DNA of 64,000 bases from Deltaproteobacteria bacterium (GTDB lineage Bacteria; Myxococcota_A; Polyangia; Haliangiales; JADYYK01), in assembly GCA_020853705.1 (NCBI GenBank), contig JADYYK010000099.1, positions 1-64,000 on the forward strand, given 5' to 3'. Below are positions 19,287 to 30,259 of this stretch, in pieces. Made by a program: the position numbers and the translations under genes. The notes under the pieces are model-generated. The model made no database searches. It was not told the DNA's origin and worked only from the letters and a program-made list of their open reading frames with translations. Position 1 is the stretch's first letter. The number at the start of each line of letters is the position of its first letter.

Positions 19287-21062
19287 ATGAACTTGCGCGT
19301 GCCGATACGGGTTCCGGGGAGCCTGCGCTTCCGGGTCCTCCTGGTCATCGGGCTCGCGACGCTGCCGGCGCTGGTCTACATCCTCTACACCGCCTCGCGG
19401 ACGCAAAGGCAGGCGCGCCGCGCGGTCGAGGCGCAGGCGCGCTACCTGGCGCGGCTGGCGTCACGCCAGCATGCCGCGCAGATCTCCAGCGCGCGGGCGC
19501 TGCTGACGGCCATCCGCGGCATCCCCGTGGACTGGCGCGAGCGGTCGACGCCGTGCCCCGACTTCTTCCCGGCGCTGCGGGCCAGCGTGCCCCACCTGGC
19601 CAACCTGGGCATCCTCGGCGTCGACGGCCGGGTCACCTGCAGCGTGGTGCCGTCGCCCGAGCACGTCGACATGAGCGCGACGCCCGCCTTTCAGCGCGCG
19701 CTGACCTCGCGCGGCGTCGAGGTGGGCGAGTATCGCATCGGCCTCATCGTGCGCCGGCCGGTCCTGGTGATGGCCCACGCCATCCGCGATCCCGCGGGCA
19801 CCGTGCGGGAGGTCTCGTTCGCGGCCCTCGAGCTCGACTGGCTCGGCCACCTGGCCGCCGAGACCGAGATGCCCGCGGGGAGCGTGTTCAGCATCGTCGA
19901 TGGCGCCGGGCGCATCCTGGCGCGCTCGCTCGAGCCGGCGCGCCACCTGGGCGAGGCGTCCCCCGCCGCGCTGGCCGCCGCGATCGCCGCCCATCCCGAC
20001 GGTGTGCTCGACGTCGACGACGTCGATGGACGGCGCCGGCTGTCCGCCTACGTGCCGCTGGAGGGCGTGCCTGGCGTCTTCGTCAGCGCTGGCATCCCGC
20101 ACGACGTCGCCTTCGCCGCCGCCGAGCGCGCCCTGCACGTGCAGCTCGGCGCGCTCGCGCTCCTCATCGCGTTCGTGGGGCTGGCAGGCTGGGGCGGCAC
20201 CACCCTCGCCGTGCTGCGCCCCATCAGCGAGCTGTCGCGCGCCACCCGTGCGCTCACCGCCGGCGACCTCGCTGTCCGCGCGCCCGAGCGCTCGGGCCAG
20301 GGCGAGCTCGGCGACCTCGCGCGCAGCTTCAACCTGATGGCGGACGCGCTCGAGTCGCGCGCCAGCCAGGCGGTGCGCACCCAGGCCGCGCTCCAGGAGG
20401 GTGAGGAGCGCCTGCGCGCGCTGTCGCACCGGCTACAGAGCGTCCGCGAGGCGGAGTGCGAGCGCATCGCACGCGATCTGCACGACCAGCTGGGCCAGGA
20501 TCTGACGGCGCTGGAGCTGGATCTGCGCTGGCTGGCGCGCCAGAACGCCAGCTCGACGTCGCTCGGCGGCGAGCTCGCGAAGCTCGCCGATCGCGTCAAT
20601 GGCACCATCGGCCAGGTGCGCCGGCTGGCCACCGAGCTGCGTCCCGGCGTGCTCGACAAGCTCGGGCTGCCAGCCGCGCTGCAGTGGCTGGCGCGCGAGC
20701 ACTCCGCTCGCACCAGCGTCCCCGTCGAGCTCGCGCTGGCCGACGTGGCGGTGCCGCCCGCGCTCGCCACCGCGATGTTCCGCATCGTCCAGGAGGCGCT
20801 GACCAACGTGGCGCGGCATGCCGACGCCCACACCGTGTGGGTGACGCTGAGCGAGACCGCCGACGCGTTCGTCATGACCGTCGCCGACGACGGCCGCGGG
20901 CTGGCCGACGGCGCCCTCAGCAGGCCGACCTCGCTGGGCATCGTGGGCATGCGCGAGCGCGCCCACCTGGCCGGTGGCAGCCTCACGCTGGCCAGCCGCC
21001 CCGGCGGTGGCCTGACCCTGACTGTCAGCATGCCGCGTCGCGGCGTGCCCGAGGAGAGCTGA
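19287..21062 (+). CDS. NarX/DegS-type sensor histidine kinase
   Basis: 591 aa from ATG 19287. Transmembrane helix 1 at about 16-35, a 250-residue extracytoplasmic sensor (a PDC/dCache-like mix of strands with two Cys), transmembrane helix 2 at about 288-310, HAMP 310-362, then a HisKA_3 dimerisation helix with the phospho-acceptor His399 in R-I-A-R-D-L-H-D-Q-L-G-Q, and a HATPase domain with the N box (EALTNVARHA), the G1 box DDGRGL and G-I-V-G-M-R-E-R. All kinase motifs are intact. The stop overlaps the ATG of the response regulator by 1 nt, so the pair is cotranslated. The signal is unknown. Confidence 0.93.
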   Translation: MNLRVPIRVPGSLRFRVLLVIGLATLPALVYILYTASRTQRQARRAVEAQARYLARLASRQHAAQISSARALLTAIRGIPVDWRERSTPCPDFFPALRASVPHLANLGILGVDGRVTCSVVPSPEHVDMSATPAFQRALTSRGVEVGEYRIGLIVRRPVLVMAHAIRDPAGTVREVSFAALELDWLGHLAAETEMPAGSVFSIVDGAGRILARSLEPARHLGEASPAALAAAIAAHPDGVLDVDDVDGRRRLSAYVPLEGVPGVFVSAGIPHDVAFAAAERALHVQLGALALLIAFVGLAGWGGTTLAVLRPISELSRATRALTAGDLAVRAPERSGQGELGDLARSFNLMADALESRASQAVRTQAALQEGEERLRALSHRLQSVREAECERIARDLHDQLGQDLTALELDLRWLARQNASSTSLGGELAKLADRVNGTIGQVRRLATELRPGVLDKLGLPAALQWLAREHSARTSVPVELALADVAVPPALATAMFRIVQEALTNVARHADAHTVWVTLSETADAFVMTVADDGRGLADGALSRPTSLGIVGMRERAHLAGGSLTLASRPGGGLTLTVSMPRRGVPEES

Positions 21063-21691
21063 TGCTGCGCATCCTGCTGCTCGACGACCACGCCATGGTG
21101 CGCGAGGGGCTGCGCCGCATCCTGGCTCACGAGCTTGCGCCCGATCGCCTCGGCGAGGCCGCCACCGCCGAAACCGCCCTCGAGCTGCTCGCGCGCGAGG
21201 CCTGGGACCTCCTGCTGCTCGACCTCAGCCTGGCCGGCCGCAGCGGCCTCGACGTCCTGGTCGAGGTGCGCCAGCGCTGGCCGGACGTGCGCGTCCTGGT
21301 CGTCAGCATGCACGCCGAGCGCGAGTTCGTCCTGCGCGCCCTCAAGGCCGGCGCCAGCGGCTACATCACCAAGGATCAGGCCTCGGCGGAGCTGGTCCAG
21401 GCGGTGCGCAAGCTGCTCGCCGGCGGCCGCTACCTCAGCGACGCGGTCACCGGGCACCTGGTCGAGGATCTGACCCACGACCGCGGCGCGGCGCCGCACG
21501 AGGCGCTGTCCCCCCGCGAATTCGAGATCCTGCGCGCCCTGGCCTCGGGTCGCACCGTCTCCGAGCTGGCCCGCGACCTCGCCATCAGCGTCAAGACGGT
21601 CAGCACCTACCGCGCCCGGGTCGCCGAGAAGCTGGGCCTGACCTCCAACGCAGAGCTCATCCGCTACGCCATCGAGCACGGCCTGGTGTAG
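21062..21691 (+). CDS. NarL/FixJ-family response regulator
   Basis: 209 aa from ATG 21062, overlapping the kinase stop (TGATG). Receiver domain 1-120: acidic pair D8-D9, phospho-acceptor Asp54 in LLLLDLSL, Thr/Ser switch S-M-H-A-E and Lys K-A-G-A-S-G-Y. A LuxR-type HTH occupies about 145-205 (L-S-P-R-E-F-E-I-L-R-A-L; S-V-K-T-V-S-T-Y-R). It binds DNA when phosphorylated by the cognate kinase. Targets are unknown, but the small membrane protein and transporter downstream in the same direction are natural candidates. A hairpin follows the stop. Confidence 0.95.
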   Translation: MLRILLLDDHAMVREGLRRILAHELAPDRLGEAATAETALELLAREAWDLLLLDLSLAGRSGLDVLVEVRQRWPDVRVLVVSMHAEREFVLRALKAGASGYITKDQASAELVQAVRKLLAGGRYLSDAVTGHLVEDLTHDRGAAPHEALSPREFEILRALASGRTVSELARDLAISVKTVSTYRARVAEKLGLTSNAELIRYAIEHGLV

Positions 21692-21704
21692 GACTGGTCT
21701 GACA

Positions 21705-21731
21705 GGCGCCGTCGCGCTGGCTGACGGCGCC
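21705..21731 (+). terminator. GC-rich hairpin after the response regulator
   Basis: A perfect 9-bp inverted repeat (GGCGCCGTC / GACGGCGCC) with a 9-nt loop, 14 nt after the response-regulator stop. No U-tract follows, so it may be a partial terminator or attenuator before the next gene at 21783. Confidence 0.5.
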
Positions 21732-21782
21732 TTCGCCGGCCCGCCGATACCGGCCGCGTCGCGGACCAGCCATGCTGGCACC

Positions 21783-22327
21783 ATGAACGCTGACTTTCGC
21801 ATCCGGGTCTCGCACCGTCGTCTCTGGGGTGGCCTCCTCCTCATCGCCGCCGCGGCCGGCGCGATGGCGCTGGCGGTCGAGCTGCCGAGCTCGGGCCTGT
21901 GGCTGACGCTGGCCGAGATCCTCGTCATGGTGGGCTCGGCGGCCGCCATGATCACGGGCGCGGTGCTGATGTTCGGCGCCGTCTTCGAGGCCTGCGCCAC
22001 CTGCGGCACGGCGGTGGTCGCCGCCACCACCCAGCTCGAGGCGGCGGAGTACGAGGCGCTGATGCGCGACCTCGCCAGCGACGCTCCCCTGCGGCTCGGG
22101 GCGCGTGAAGAGGTGACCGTGGTCGCGGCCAGCCAGGCCGGCGCCGCCATCGAGTACACCATGTGCCCGCGCTGCCGCGGCGCCGGGCGCCTGTTCCCGT
22201 GTCGGCTGCGCTGGAACGAGCGCGCGGCCCGCCTCGAGAGCTACGAGCTGGGCGAGCCCATCATGGCCTCGAGCTGGCGCATGGCCCAGTTCCTGCGCAT
22301 CACACGCGCCGCGGCCCCGCGCACCTG

Positions 22328-22328
<1 letters not shown>
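21783..22328 (+). CDS. Membrane protein with a C-terminal zinc-ribbon-like segment
   Basis: 181 aa from ATG 21783. Two hydrophobic helices (about 15-35 and 40-66) are followed by a soluble domain with C-A-T-C and C-P-R-C motifs about 75 residues apart and G-A-G-R-L-F-P-C after the second pair, so four or five Cys could hold a metal. The N-terminus is Arg/His-rich. I do not recognise a family. The stop overlaps the ATG of the TDT transporter (TGATG), which makes it a likely accessory subunit or co-regulated partner of that transporter. Confidence 0.8.
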
Positions 22329-23449
<1,121 letters not shown>

Positions 23450-23501
23450 CAGCTGAAGCGGTACCGGGCAGGGCGGCCTGGGTCAGGCGGCACTTGTCCC
23501 G

Positions 23502-24035
23502 TCAGGAGTCAGGCGTCAGAAGGCCGGCTGACAGTCGCGCGTAGGCGGCGTCGTCGATGCCGAGGCGCTCGAGCCAGAGGCGGAAGTAGCGCTCCAGCGC
23601 GGCGCTGCGCGGGTGACGACCGCGGTGGTGCAGGATGAAGTCCTTGTAGTTCTGGATCTTGTCGGCGACCAGCATCTGGTTGACCTCGGCCAGCGGTGAC
23701 AGCGCGATGTCGGCGGCGCTGGCGAGAGCGCGCTGCGACAGCGCGGCGTTGGCGACGGCGCGGTACTCGAGGGCCAGCGCGAGGACCTGGGCGTCGTCGC
23801 TGAGGGTGGCGAGGCGTGGGTAGCTCGCGGCCAGGTCGGCGTCGCTCTGCACCAGGGGGTGCAGGCAGAAGGCGCGCATGGCCCGGTCGGTCGCGCGCTG
23901 GCGACGCAGGATGGTGAGGCCCTCGTCGATGTGCTGCATGTAGGGCACGCGGGAGCGCGAGGCGGCACGGCCGGCATAGTGCGCGGCGATGGCGCGGTAT
24001 TCGCGCGACGCGGTGATGTCGGCGCCGTCAGCCAT
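23502..24035 (-). CDS. Hypothetical protein, HD-domain-like
   Basis: 177 aa from ATG 24035 (MADGADITASREY); the longer frame has a Pro/Arg-rich non-protein-like extension. All helical. The segment M-Q-H-I-D-E-G-L-T-I-L, with C-L-H-P-L-V-Q-S-D and a late D-K-I-Q-N-Y-K-D-F, resembles small HD-superfamily proteins found in phages and bacteria, but I cannot show a full metal-binding set, so the assignment is tentative. The end of the gene reads into the GTCAG heptamers, giving the C-terminus L-T-P-D-S. It is convergent with the transporter. Confidence 0.7.
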   Translation of the reverse strand: MADGADITASREYRAIAAHYAGRAASRSRVPYMQHIDEGLTILRRQRATDRAMRAFCLHPLVQSDADLAASYPRLATLSDDAQVLALALEYRAVANAALSQRALASAADIALSPLAEVNQMLVADKIQNYKDFILHHRGRHPRSAALERYFRLWLERLGIDDAAYARLSAGLLTPDS

Positions 24036-24060
24036 GGGGTCGACGATACACTGCGCTGTG

Positions 24061-24180
24061 ATGACGCGGCTGCGGGGACGGTTGCGGTGGCGGACCAGGG
24101 GTGCCGTCGTGGGGGCGTAGGGGCTGCTGCTCGCCGCGGCGGGGTGCAGCAAGAGCTACCCGGGCGAGCTACGGCGTCGG
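24061..24180 (+). pseudogene. Vestigial lipoprotein leader interrupted by an amber codon
   Basis: From ATG 24061 a frame reads an Arg-rich N-terminus, G-A-V-V-G-A, then TAG (24118-24120), then G-L-L-L-A-A-A-G-C-S-K-S-Y-P-G-E-L. Across the TAG this is a complete lipoprotein signal with lipobox A-A-G-C. The frame then runs into the 3' end of the minus-strand Sel1 gene without a mature domain. I read it as the remnant of a lipoprotein gene truncated on its right side. Confidence 0.4.
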
Positions 24181-25548
24181 CTGACAGGCGTCGTCACTGC
24201 CCAGCGCACAGGCCCGCGTCAGCAGCGTCTCGGCCCCCTGCGGTGACGCCGCCGTGCCCAGGCCATACAGCACGCGCCAGCCCAGCTCGCGACAGGCCTC
24301 GGCGTCGCCGAGGTCGCAGCCGCGCTGGAAGGCGTCGTTGGCCCGCGCGTCGGCGTCCGGATCGGCCACCGTCTGCGCCGCCAGCAGCAGCGCGCGCGCC
24401 TCGGCCGCGCAGGCCGCACCGACGCCGGTGGCGCAGGCGCGTCGCGACAGCTGGGTCGCGCGCTCGGCATCGGGCGGGCCACCGAGGCCCTCGCGCAACA
24501 GGCGGGCGGCGTCGTGGCAGGCGGCGCCGCCGCTCTGTTCGCAGTGCGCCAGCCACAGCCCGCGCGCCCGCGCATACAGCAGGCGACGCCCGATCCGGCG
24601 CGCCGGGGTGCCGGCCTGGTTCTCGTAGTCGAGCGCGACGCGCTCGCAGGCGCTGGCCTCGCCGGCGTCGCAGCGCCCGGTCAGCAGCGCGCGCGCGCGG
24701 CGGCGCAGCACCTCGCCGTGGTAGCGCAGCGAGGCCGCGCTGCGCTGCGGCGCGCCGGGCACCAGCGCGCCGGGGCCGGCGAGGTCCAGCTTCTGCGCGG
24801 CCTCCTCGCAGCTCCAGGGATCACCCGCGTCACAGCCGGCCACGAAGGCGCGCAGCGCTGCGGCCGGTCGCCCCAGGTGCTGGTGCATGCGCCCGACGAA
24901 GCCACAGTCGTCGGCCACGCCCAGCTCGCAGGCGCGCTGGAAGGCCGACACCAGCGAGGTCAGATCGGCGCCGCGGCGACGCACCAGCCCCAGCTCGTGA
25001 CAGGCCGCGCCGTCGCCGGCGTCACAGCCGAGCTCGTACAGCCAGCGCGCGCGCCGGGTCAGCTCGGCGGCGCGCCGCGCGCTGGGCGACACCTCGCGAC
25101 CGACCTCGTACCAGTGCGCGAGCTCCGCGCAGGACGCGGCGTCGCCGCCGTCGCAGCCGCGCGCGAACAGCTCGGCCGCGCGCGCGACGTCGAAGCTGTC
25201 GGCGCCGGCCCGCGCATGCAGCACCGCGGCGGCGCCACAGGCGGCGGGGTCACCCAGCTCGCAGGCGCGGCGGAAGCGCAGCGCGGCCGGCGCGGCGCGC
25301 CCGGCGGCCTCGAACATCCTGGCCAGCGACACACACGCGGGCGCCTCGCCGTCACTGCAGGCCTGGTGACAGGCGGCGGCGTCGCCGCACGCGGGCAGCG
25401 CGGTCGGTGCCCCGGCGGCGACCTCGTCGCGCACGGCCGGCGCAGTGGCCTCGGTGGCGCGCGGGGCGGCAGGCGCACCCGCGCGACCGCTGGGTCCGCA
25501 GCCAGCGAGCAGTGCGAGCCAAAGTCCTGCGAGCAGCCCGCCGCGCAT
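24169..25548 (-). CDS. Cys-rich Sel1-like repeat lipoprotein
   Basis: 459 aa from ATG 25548 with GGGGG 5 nt upstream. Signal peptide with lipobox L-A-G-C17. The mature protein is built of Sel1-type helical repeats of about 35-40 residues, each with a paired Cys (C-x-x-G-D-x-x-A-C pattern; for example ACELGDPAAC, GCDGGDAASC, GCDAGDGAAC). About ten such pairs imply a disulfide-stapled alpha-solenoid, a common periplasmic or surface form in myxobacteria. Sel1 solenoids mediate protein contacts; no enzyme motif is present. It is divergent from the CarH-like regulator. Confidence 0.88.
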   Translation of the reverse strand: MRGGLLAGLWLALLAGCGPSGRAGAPAAPRATEATAPAVRDEVAAGAPTALPACGDAAACHQACSDGEAPACVSLARMFEAAGRAAPAALRFRRACELGDPAACGAAAVLHARAGADSFDVARAAELFARGCDGGDAASCAELAHWYEVGREVSPSARRAAELTRRARWLYELGCDAGDGAACHELGLVRRRGADLTSLVSAFQRACELGVADDCGFVGRMHQHLGRPAAALRAFVAGCDAGDPWSCEEAAQKLDLAGPGALVPGAPQRSAASLRYHGEVLRRRARALLTGRCDAGEASACERVALDYENQAGTPARRIGRRLLYARARGLWLAHCEQSGGAACHDAARLLREGLGGPPDAERATQLSRRACATGVGAACAAEARALLLAAQTVADPDADARANDAFQRGCDLGDAEACRELGWRVLYGLGTAASPQGAETLLTRACALGSDDACQPTP

Positions 25549-25655
25549 CGGACCCCCGTGGATCCCGAAAAGCATGCGGGACGCGGCGCACCTGGGCCAG
25601 CCGTTTGATGAAAATCGTCCAAAACGTTCAGGGCTCGGTCATACTCCAATGGTCC

Positions 25656-26537
25656 ATGAAGCCGCTGCTTTCCCCTCGCGAGCTGGCGCAGGCCATCGGC
25701 GTCAGCGAGTCATCGCTCAAGCGCTGGGCCGACGCTGGCCAGATCCGGGTCGCGCGCACCGCGGGCGGCCACCGCCGCATCAGCATCGCCGACGCCGTGC
25801 GCTTCATCCGCGAGTCGCGCGTGCCCCTGGTGGCACCCGAGCGGCTGGGGCTGCCCGGGCCCGGCGGCCGCGCCACCCCGACCCTGGCCGACGCCGCCGA
25901 GCTCCTGTTCCGCCATCTGGCCGAGGGCCACGGCGCGCGCGCCAGCGGCCTGGTGATGTCGCTGTACCTGGCCGGCCACAGCGTGGCCGAGATCTGTGAC
26001 GGCCCCATCCAGCAGGCCATGGCCCGCATCGGCGAGCTGTGGCGTCACGGCGAGTCGGGGATCTACATCGAGCACCGCGCCACCGACCTGTGCATCCAGG
26101 CCGCCGCGCAGCTGCGCGCCACCTTCCAGGCCGCGACCGAGGCGGCCCCGTGCGCGCTCGGCGCGGCGCCCAGCGGGGATCCCTACCTCCTGCCCTCGGT
26201 GTTCGTGGCCAGCGTGGCCGCCGAGGCTGGGCTGCGCAGCATCAACCTGGGGCCCGACCTTCCGGTGGCGGCGCTGGCGGTCGCGGTGCGCGAGCAGGCG
26301 CCGGCGCTGATCTGGCTCAGCCTGTCGTCACAGCAGGCCGCCGAGCGCGCCGCGCCCGCGCTGCTCGAGGCCGGGGCGGGCTGGACCGCGCGCGGGCTGC
26401 GCGTGATCGCGGGCGGCCACCACCGTGACGTGGTGGTGGGGCAGGGGGGGATCGAGGGCGCGGCGTCGATGGCCGAGCTGGAGGTGGTGGCGCGCGCGGT
26501 GCTCGCGGCCGAGGCCGCCGAGAGGCAGGTGCCGTGA
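25656..26537 (+). CDS. MerR-family CarH/LitR-like regulator with a degenerate B12-binding domain
   Basis: 293 aa from ATG 25656; the upstream open frame from 23859 is antisense to the Sel1 gene. N-terminal MerR HTH (5-52; S-P-R-E-L-A-Q-A-I-G-V, A-G-G-H-R-R-I). A helical B12-binding-2 domain (80-160) retains the W129-x9-E139-H140 motif that caps adenosylcobalamin in CarH. The Rossmann domain (172-285) lacks the DxHxxG lower-ligand motif: the site reads D-P-Y-L-L-P (175-180), with Tyr for His. So it probably no longer binds cobalamin through His and may be light-independent. It overlaps the next gene by 4 nt. Carotenoid genes, the usual CarH target, are not in the window. Confidence 0.88.
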   Translation: MKPLLSPRELAQAIGVSESSLKRWADAGQIRVARTAGGHRRISIADAVRFIRESRVPLVAPERLGLPGPGGRATPTLADAAELLFRHLAEGHGARASGLVMSLYLAGHSVAEICDGPIQQAMARIGELWRHGESGIYIEHRATDLCIQAAAQLRATFQAATEAAPCALGAAPSGDPYLLPSVFVASVAAEAGLRSINLGPDLPVAALAVAVREQAPALIWLSLSSQQAAERAAPALLEAGAGWTARGLRVIAGGHHRDVVVGQGGIEGAASMAELEVVARAVLAAEAAERQVP

Positions 26538-27544
26538 GCGTGCCGCGCCGACGCTTCCCCGGCGCGCGGCGCGCCCGCGTGGTGGTCGGCAGCGCGCTGC
26601 CCATCGACGTGGCCGAGCGGCTGCCGGCCTGCGACGTCGTCGCGCCCGCCAGCGGTGTGATGGCGCAGCACGCCCTCGACGCCGCGGTCGCCGACGCCGA
26701 TGCGGTCATCTGCCTGCTGCAGCACCGCATCGACGACGCCTTCCTGGCCCGCGCGCCGCACCTCGGCGTGGTCGCCAACAACGCGGTCGGCCACGACAAC
26801 GTCGACGTGCCGGCGGCCAGCGCGCGCGGCGTCCTGGTCGCCAACACCCCCGAGGTGCTGACCGACGCCACCGCCGATCTCGCCTTCGCGCTGCTGCTGG
26901 CGACGGCGCGCCGGCTCGGCGAGGGCGAGGCGCTGCTGCGCCAGGGGCGCTGGCACGGCTTCGATCCGGCAGAGCTGCTGGGCGCCGAGCTCAGCGGACG
27001 CAGGCTCGGCCTGGTCGGCTTCGGGCGCATCGGGCGCGCGGTCGCGGCGCGCGCCCGCGGCTTCGGCCTGCGCATCCTCTATGCGGCGCCGCACCCGGCC
27101 CCCGCCGCCGTCGAGGCCGAGCTGGGCGCGACCCGGGTCGAGCTGCCCGCGCTGCTCGCCAGCAGCGACTTCGTGTCGCTGCACTGTGCGCTGACCCCGG
27201 CCACCCGTGGCCTGATCGACGCCGCCGCGCTGGCGCGCATGCGCCCGCACGCCATCCTGATCAACACCGCGCGCGGCGCCGTGGTCGACGAGGCCGCGCT
27301 GGCCGCCGCCCTGCACGCCGGCCAGCTCGGCGGCGCCGGCCTCGACGTCTTCGTCGACGAGCCGCGGGTGACCCCCGCGCTGCTGACCGCGCCGCGCACG
27401 ACCCTGCTGCCCCACATCGGCTCGGCCACCGTGGCCGCGCGCACCCGCATGGCCGAGCTGTGCGTCGCCGCGGTCGCCGGCTGGCTGGAGGATCGGCGCC
27501 CCACCAACCTGGTCAACCCCGAGCTGTGGCCGCCCGCGACCTGA
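26534..27544 (+). CDS. D-isomer-specific 2-hydroxyacid dehydrogenase
   Basis: 336 aa. The GTG at 26534 overlaps the regulator's TGA (GTGA), so the two are cotranslated. NAD(P)-binding Rossmann domain with G162-F-G164-R-I-G167, catalytic Arg247 (N-T-A-R-G), Glu276 (V-D-E-P) and His294 (L-P-H-I-G-S-A). The family includes glyoxylate/hydroxypyruvate reductases, formate dehydrogenase and PdxB-like enzymes; length and motifs favour a glyoxylate/hydroxypyruvate reductase-like enzyme, substrate unproven. Soluble. Coupling to a MerR-type regulator is unusual and suggests direct control of this reaction. It is followed 4 nt later by a perfect hexamer array. Confidence 0.9.
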   Translation: MSVPRRRFPGARRARVVVGSALPIDVAERLPACDVVAPASGVMAQHALDAAVADADAVICLLQHRIDDAFLARAPHLGVVANNAVGHDNVDVPAASARGVLVANTPEVLTDATADLAFALLLATARRLGEGEALLRQGRWHGFDPAELLGAELSGRRLGLVGFGRIGRAVAARARGFGLRILYAAPHPAPAAVEAELGATRVELPALLASSDFVSLHCALTPATRGLIDAAALARMRPHAILINTARGAVVDEAALAAALHAGQLGGAGLDVFVDEPRVTPALLTAPRTTLLPHIGSATVAARTRMAELCVAAVAGWLEDRRPTNLVNPELWPPAT

Positions 27545-27548
27545 CCCC

Positions 27549-27638
<90 letters not shown>

Positions 27639-27648
27639 TGACGGGGCG

Positions 27649-28448
27649 CTACCCCTTCAGCGCCGCCTTCAGCCCGGCCACCCTGTCGCCCACCGCCGCC
27701 GCGGGGTCTCGCCCCGCCGCGACCGCCTGCTCGATCTCGCGCACCAGCGCGCTGCCGACCACCACCGCGTCCGCGAACCCACCCACCTGACGCGCGTCCT
27801 CGGGGGTCGCCACCCCGAAGCCGACCGCGATGGGCTGCTTCAGCACCTGGCGCAGCTCGGCCACCTTGGCTTCGGCCTCGGCCAGAGCCGGCGCCAGGGC
27901 CGCGCCGGTGACCCCGGTCATTGACACATAGTAAACAAAACCATCCGCGACCTCCGCGGCGCGCGCGATGCGCGCCGGGGTGCTCGTGGGCGCCAGCAGG
28001 GGCACCCAGTCGAGGCCGGCCGCGCGCGCCGGCAGGCGCAGCTCGTCGGCCTCGTCGAGCGGCAGGTCGACCACCAGCAGGCCGTCGACCCCCGCGGCGC
28101 GGGCGTCGCTGGCCAGCCGCTCGCAGCCGTAGCTCAGGATGGGGTTGAAGTACCCGAACAGCACCACCGGCACGTCGCTCTCGCGCCGGAACGCCCGCAT
28201 CAGCTCCAGCGACCGCCCCAGCCGCATGCCACCCGCCAGCGCGCGCAGCATGCCGCCCTGGATGGCCACGCCGTCGGCCGACGGGTCGCTCCAGGGCACG
28301 CCCAGCTCGATGATGTCCGCGCCGCGCCGCGCCGCCTCCAGCAGCACGCGCAGGCTGACCTCGAACGACGGATCGCCCGCGGTCAGGTAGGCCACCAGCG
28401 CGCGCTCACCGCGCGCCCGCGCCGCCTCGATGACGTCTCTCAGGCGGC

Positions 28449-28452
<4 letters not shown>
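27649..28452 (-). CDS. trpA: Tryptophan synthase alpha subunit
   Basis: 267 aa from GTG 28452, overlapping the trpB stop by 4 nt. TIM barrel with Glu49 (I-E-L-G-V-P) and Asp60 (S-A-D-G), the same catalytic numbering as the classic enzyme, plus Tyr/Ser substrate-contact loops and the phosphate-binding G-S-A-L-V near the C-terminus. It cleaves indole-3-glycerol phosphate to indole, which passes to TrpB. Last gene of trpEGDCFBA. Confidence 0.98.
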
Positions 28453-29641
<1,189 letters not shown>

Positions 29642-29645
<4 letters not shown>

Positions 29646-30259
29646 GAGAAGTCCTCCGCGCGCGCTGCCTGGATGAAGCGCGCCATCAGTGCCTGATCCT
29701 TGATCCCGGGTGCCGTCTCGACGCCGCCCGCGACATCGACGCCCCAGGGCCGGGCCGCGCGCACCGCCGCCGCCACGTTGTCGGGCCCGAGGCCACCGGC
29801 CACCAGCACCCGCACCCGCGTCGCCACCGCGCGCGCCAGCGTCCAGTCGAACGACTGCCCGCTGCCGCCATAGCCGGCGCTGGCGCTGTCGAGCAGGAAG
29901 GCCTCGGCGCCGGGCCAGCTCTCGATCTCGTCCAGCGAGGCCGCGCCCGCGACCCGCACCGCGCGCCACAGCGGCCGCGTCAGCTGGGCCGCCAGCGTGG
30001 GCGCCTCGTCACCGTGCAGCTGCACCACGTCGAGGCCGACGGCCGCCACGACCGCGTTGATCGCGGCCGCCTCGGCGTTGACGAAGACGCCGACCAGGCG
30101 CGCCCGTCCGCGCACCAGCGCCGCCAGCGGGGCCGCCGCCTCGGGCGTGACATGGCGCTTCGAGCTCGGCCAGAAGTTGAGGCCGATGGCGTCGGCGCCC
30201 GCGGCCAGTGCGGCCTCGACGTCGCCGGCCCGGGTCAGCCCGCAGATCTTGACCAGCAT
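29642..30259 (-). CDS. trpF: Phosphoribosylanthranilate isomerase
   Basis: 205 aa from ATG 30259 (TGATG overlap with trpC). TIM barrel opening V-K-I-C-G-L-T with catalytic Cys7 (K-I-C-G), the L-N-F-W-P-S-S-K-R strand and the C-terminal general-acid Asp region (D-V-A-G-G-V-E). Converts phosphoribosylanthranilate to CdRP. Here it is a separate gene, not fused to trpC as in enterobacteria. Confidence 0.97.
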
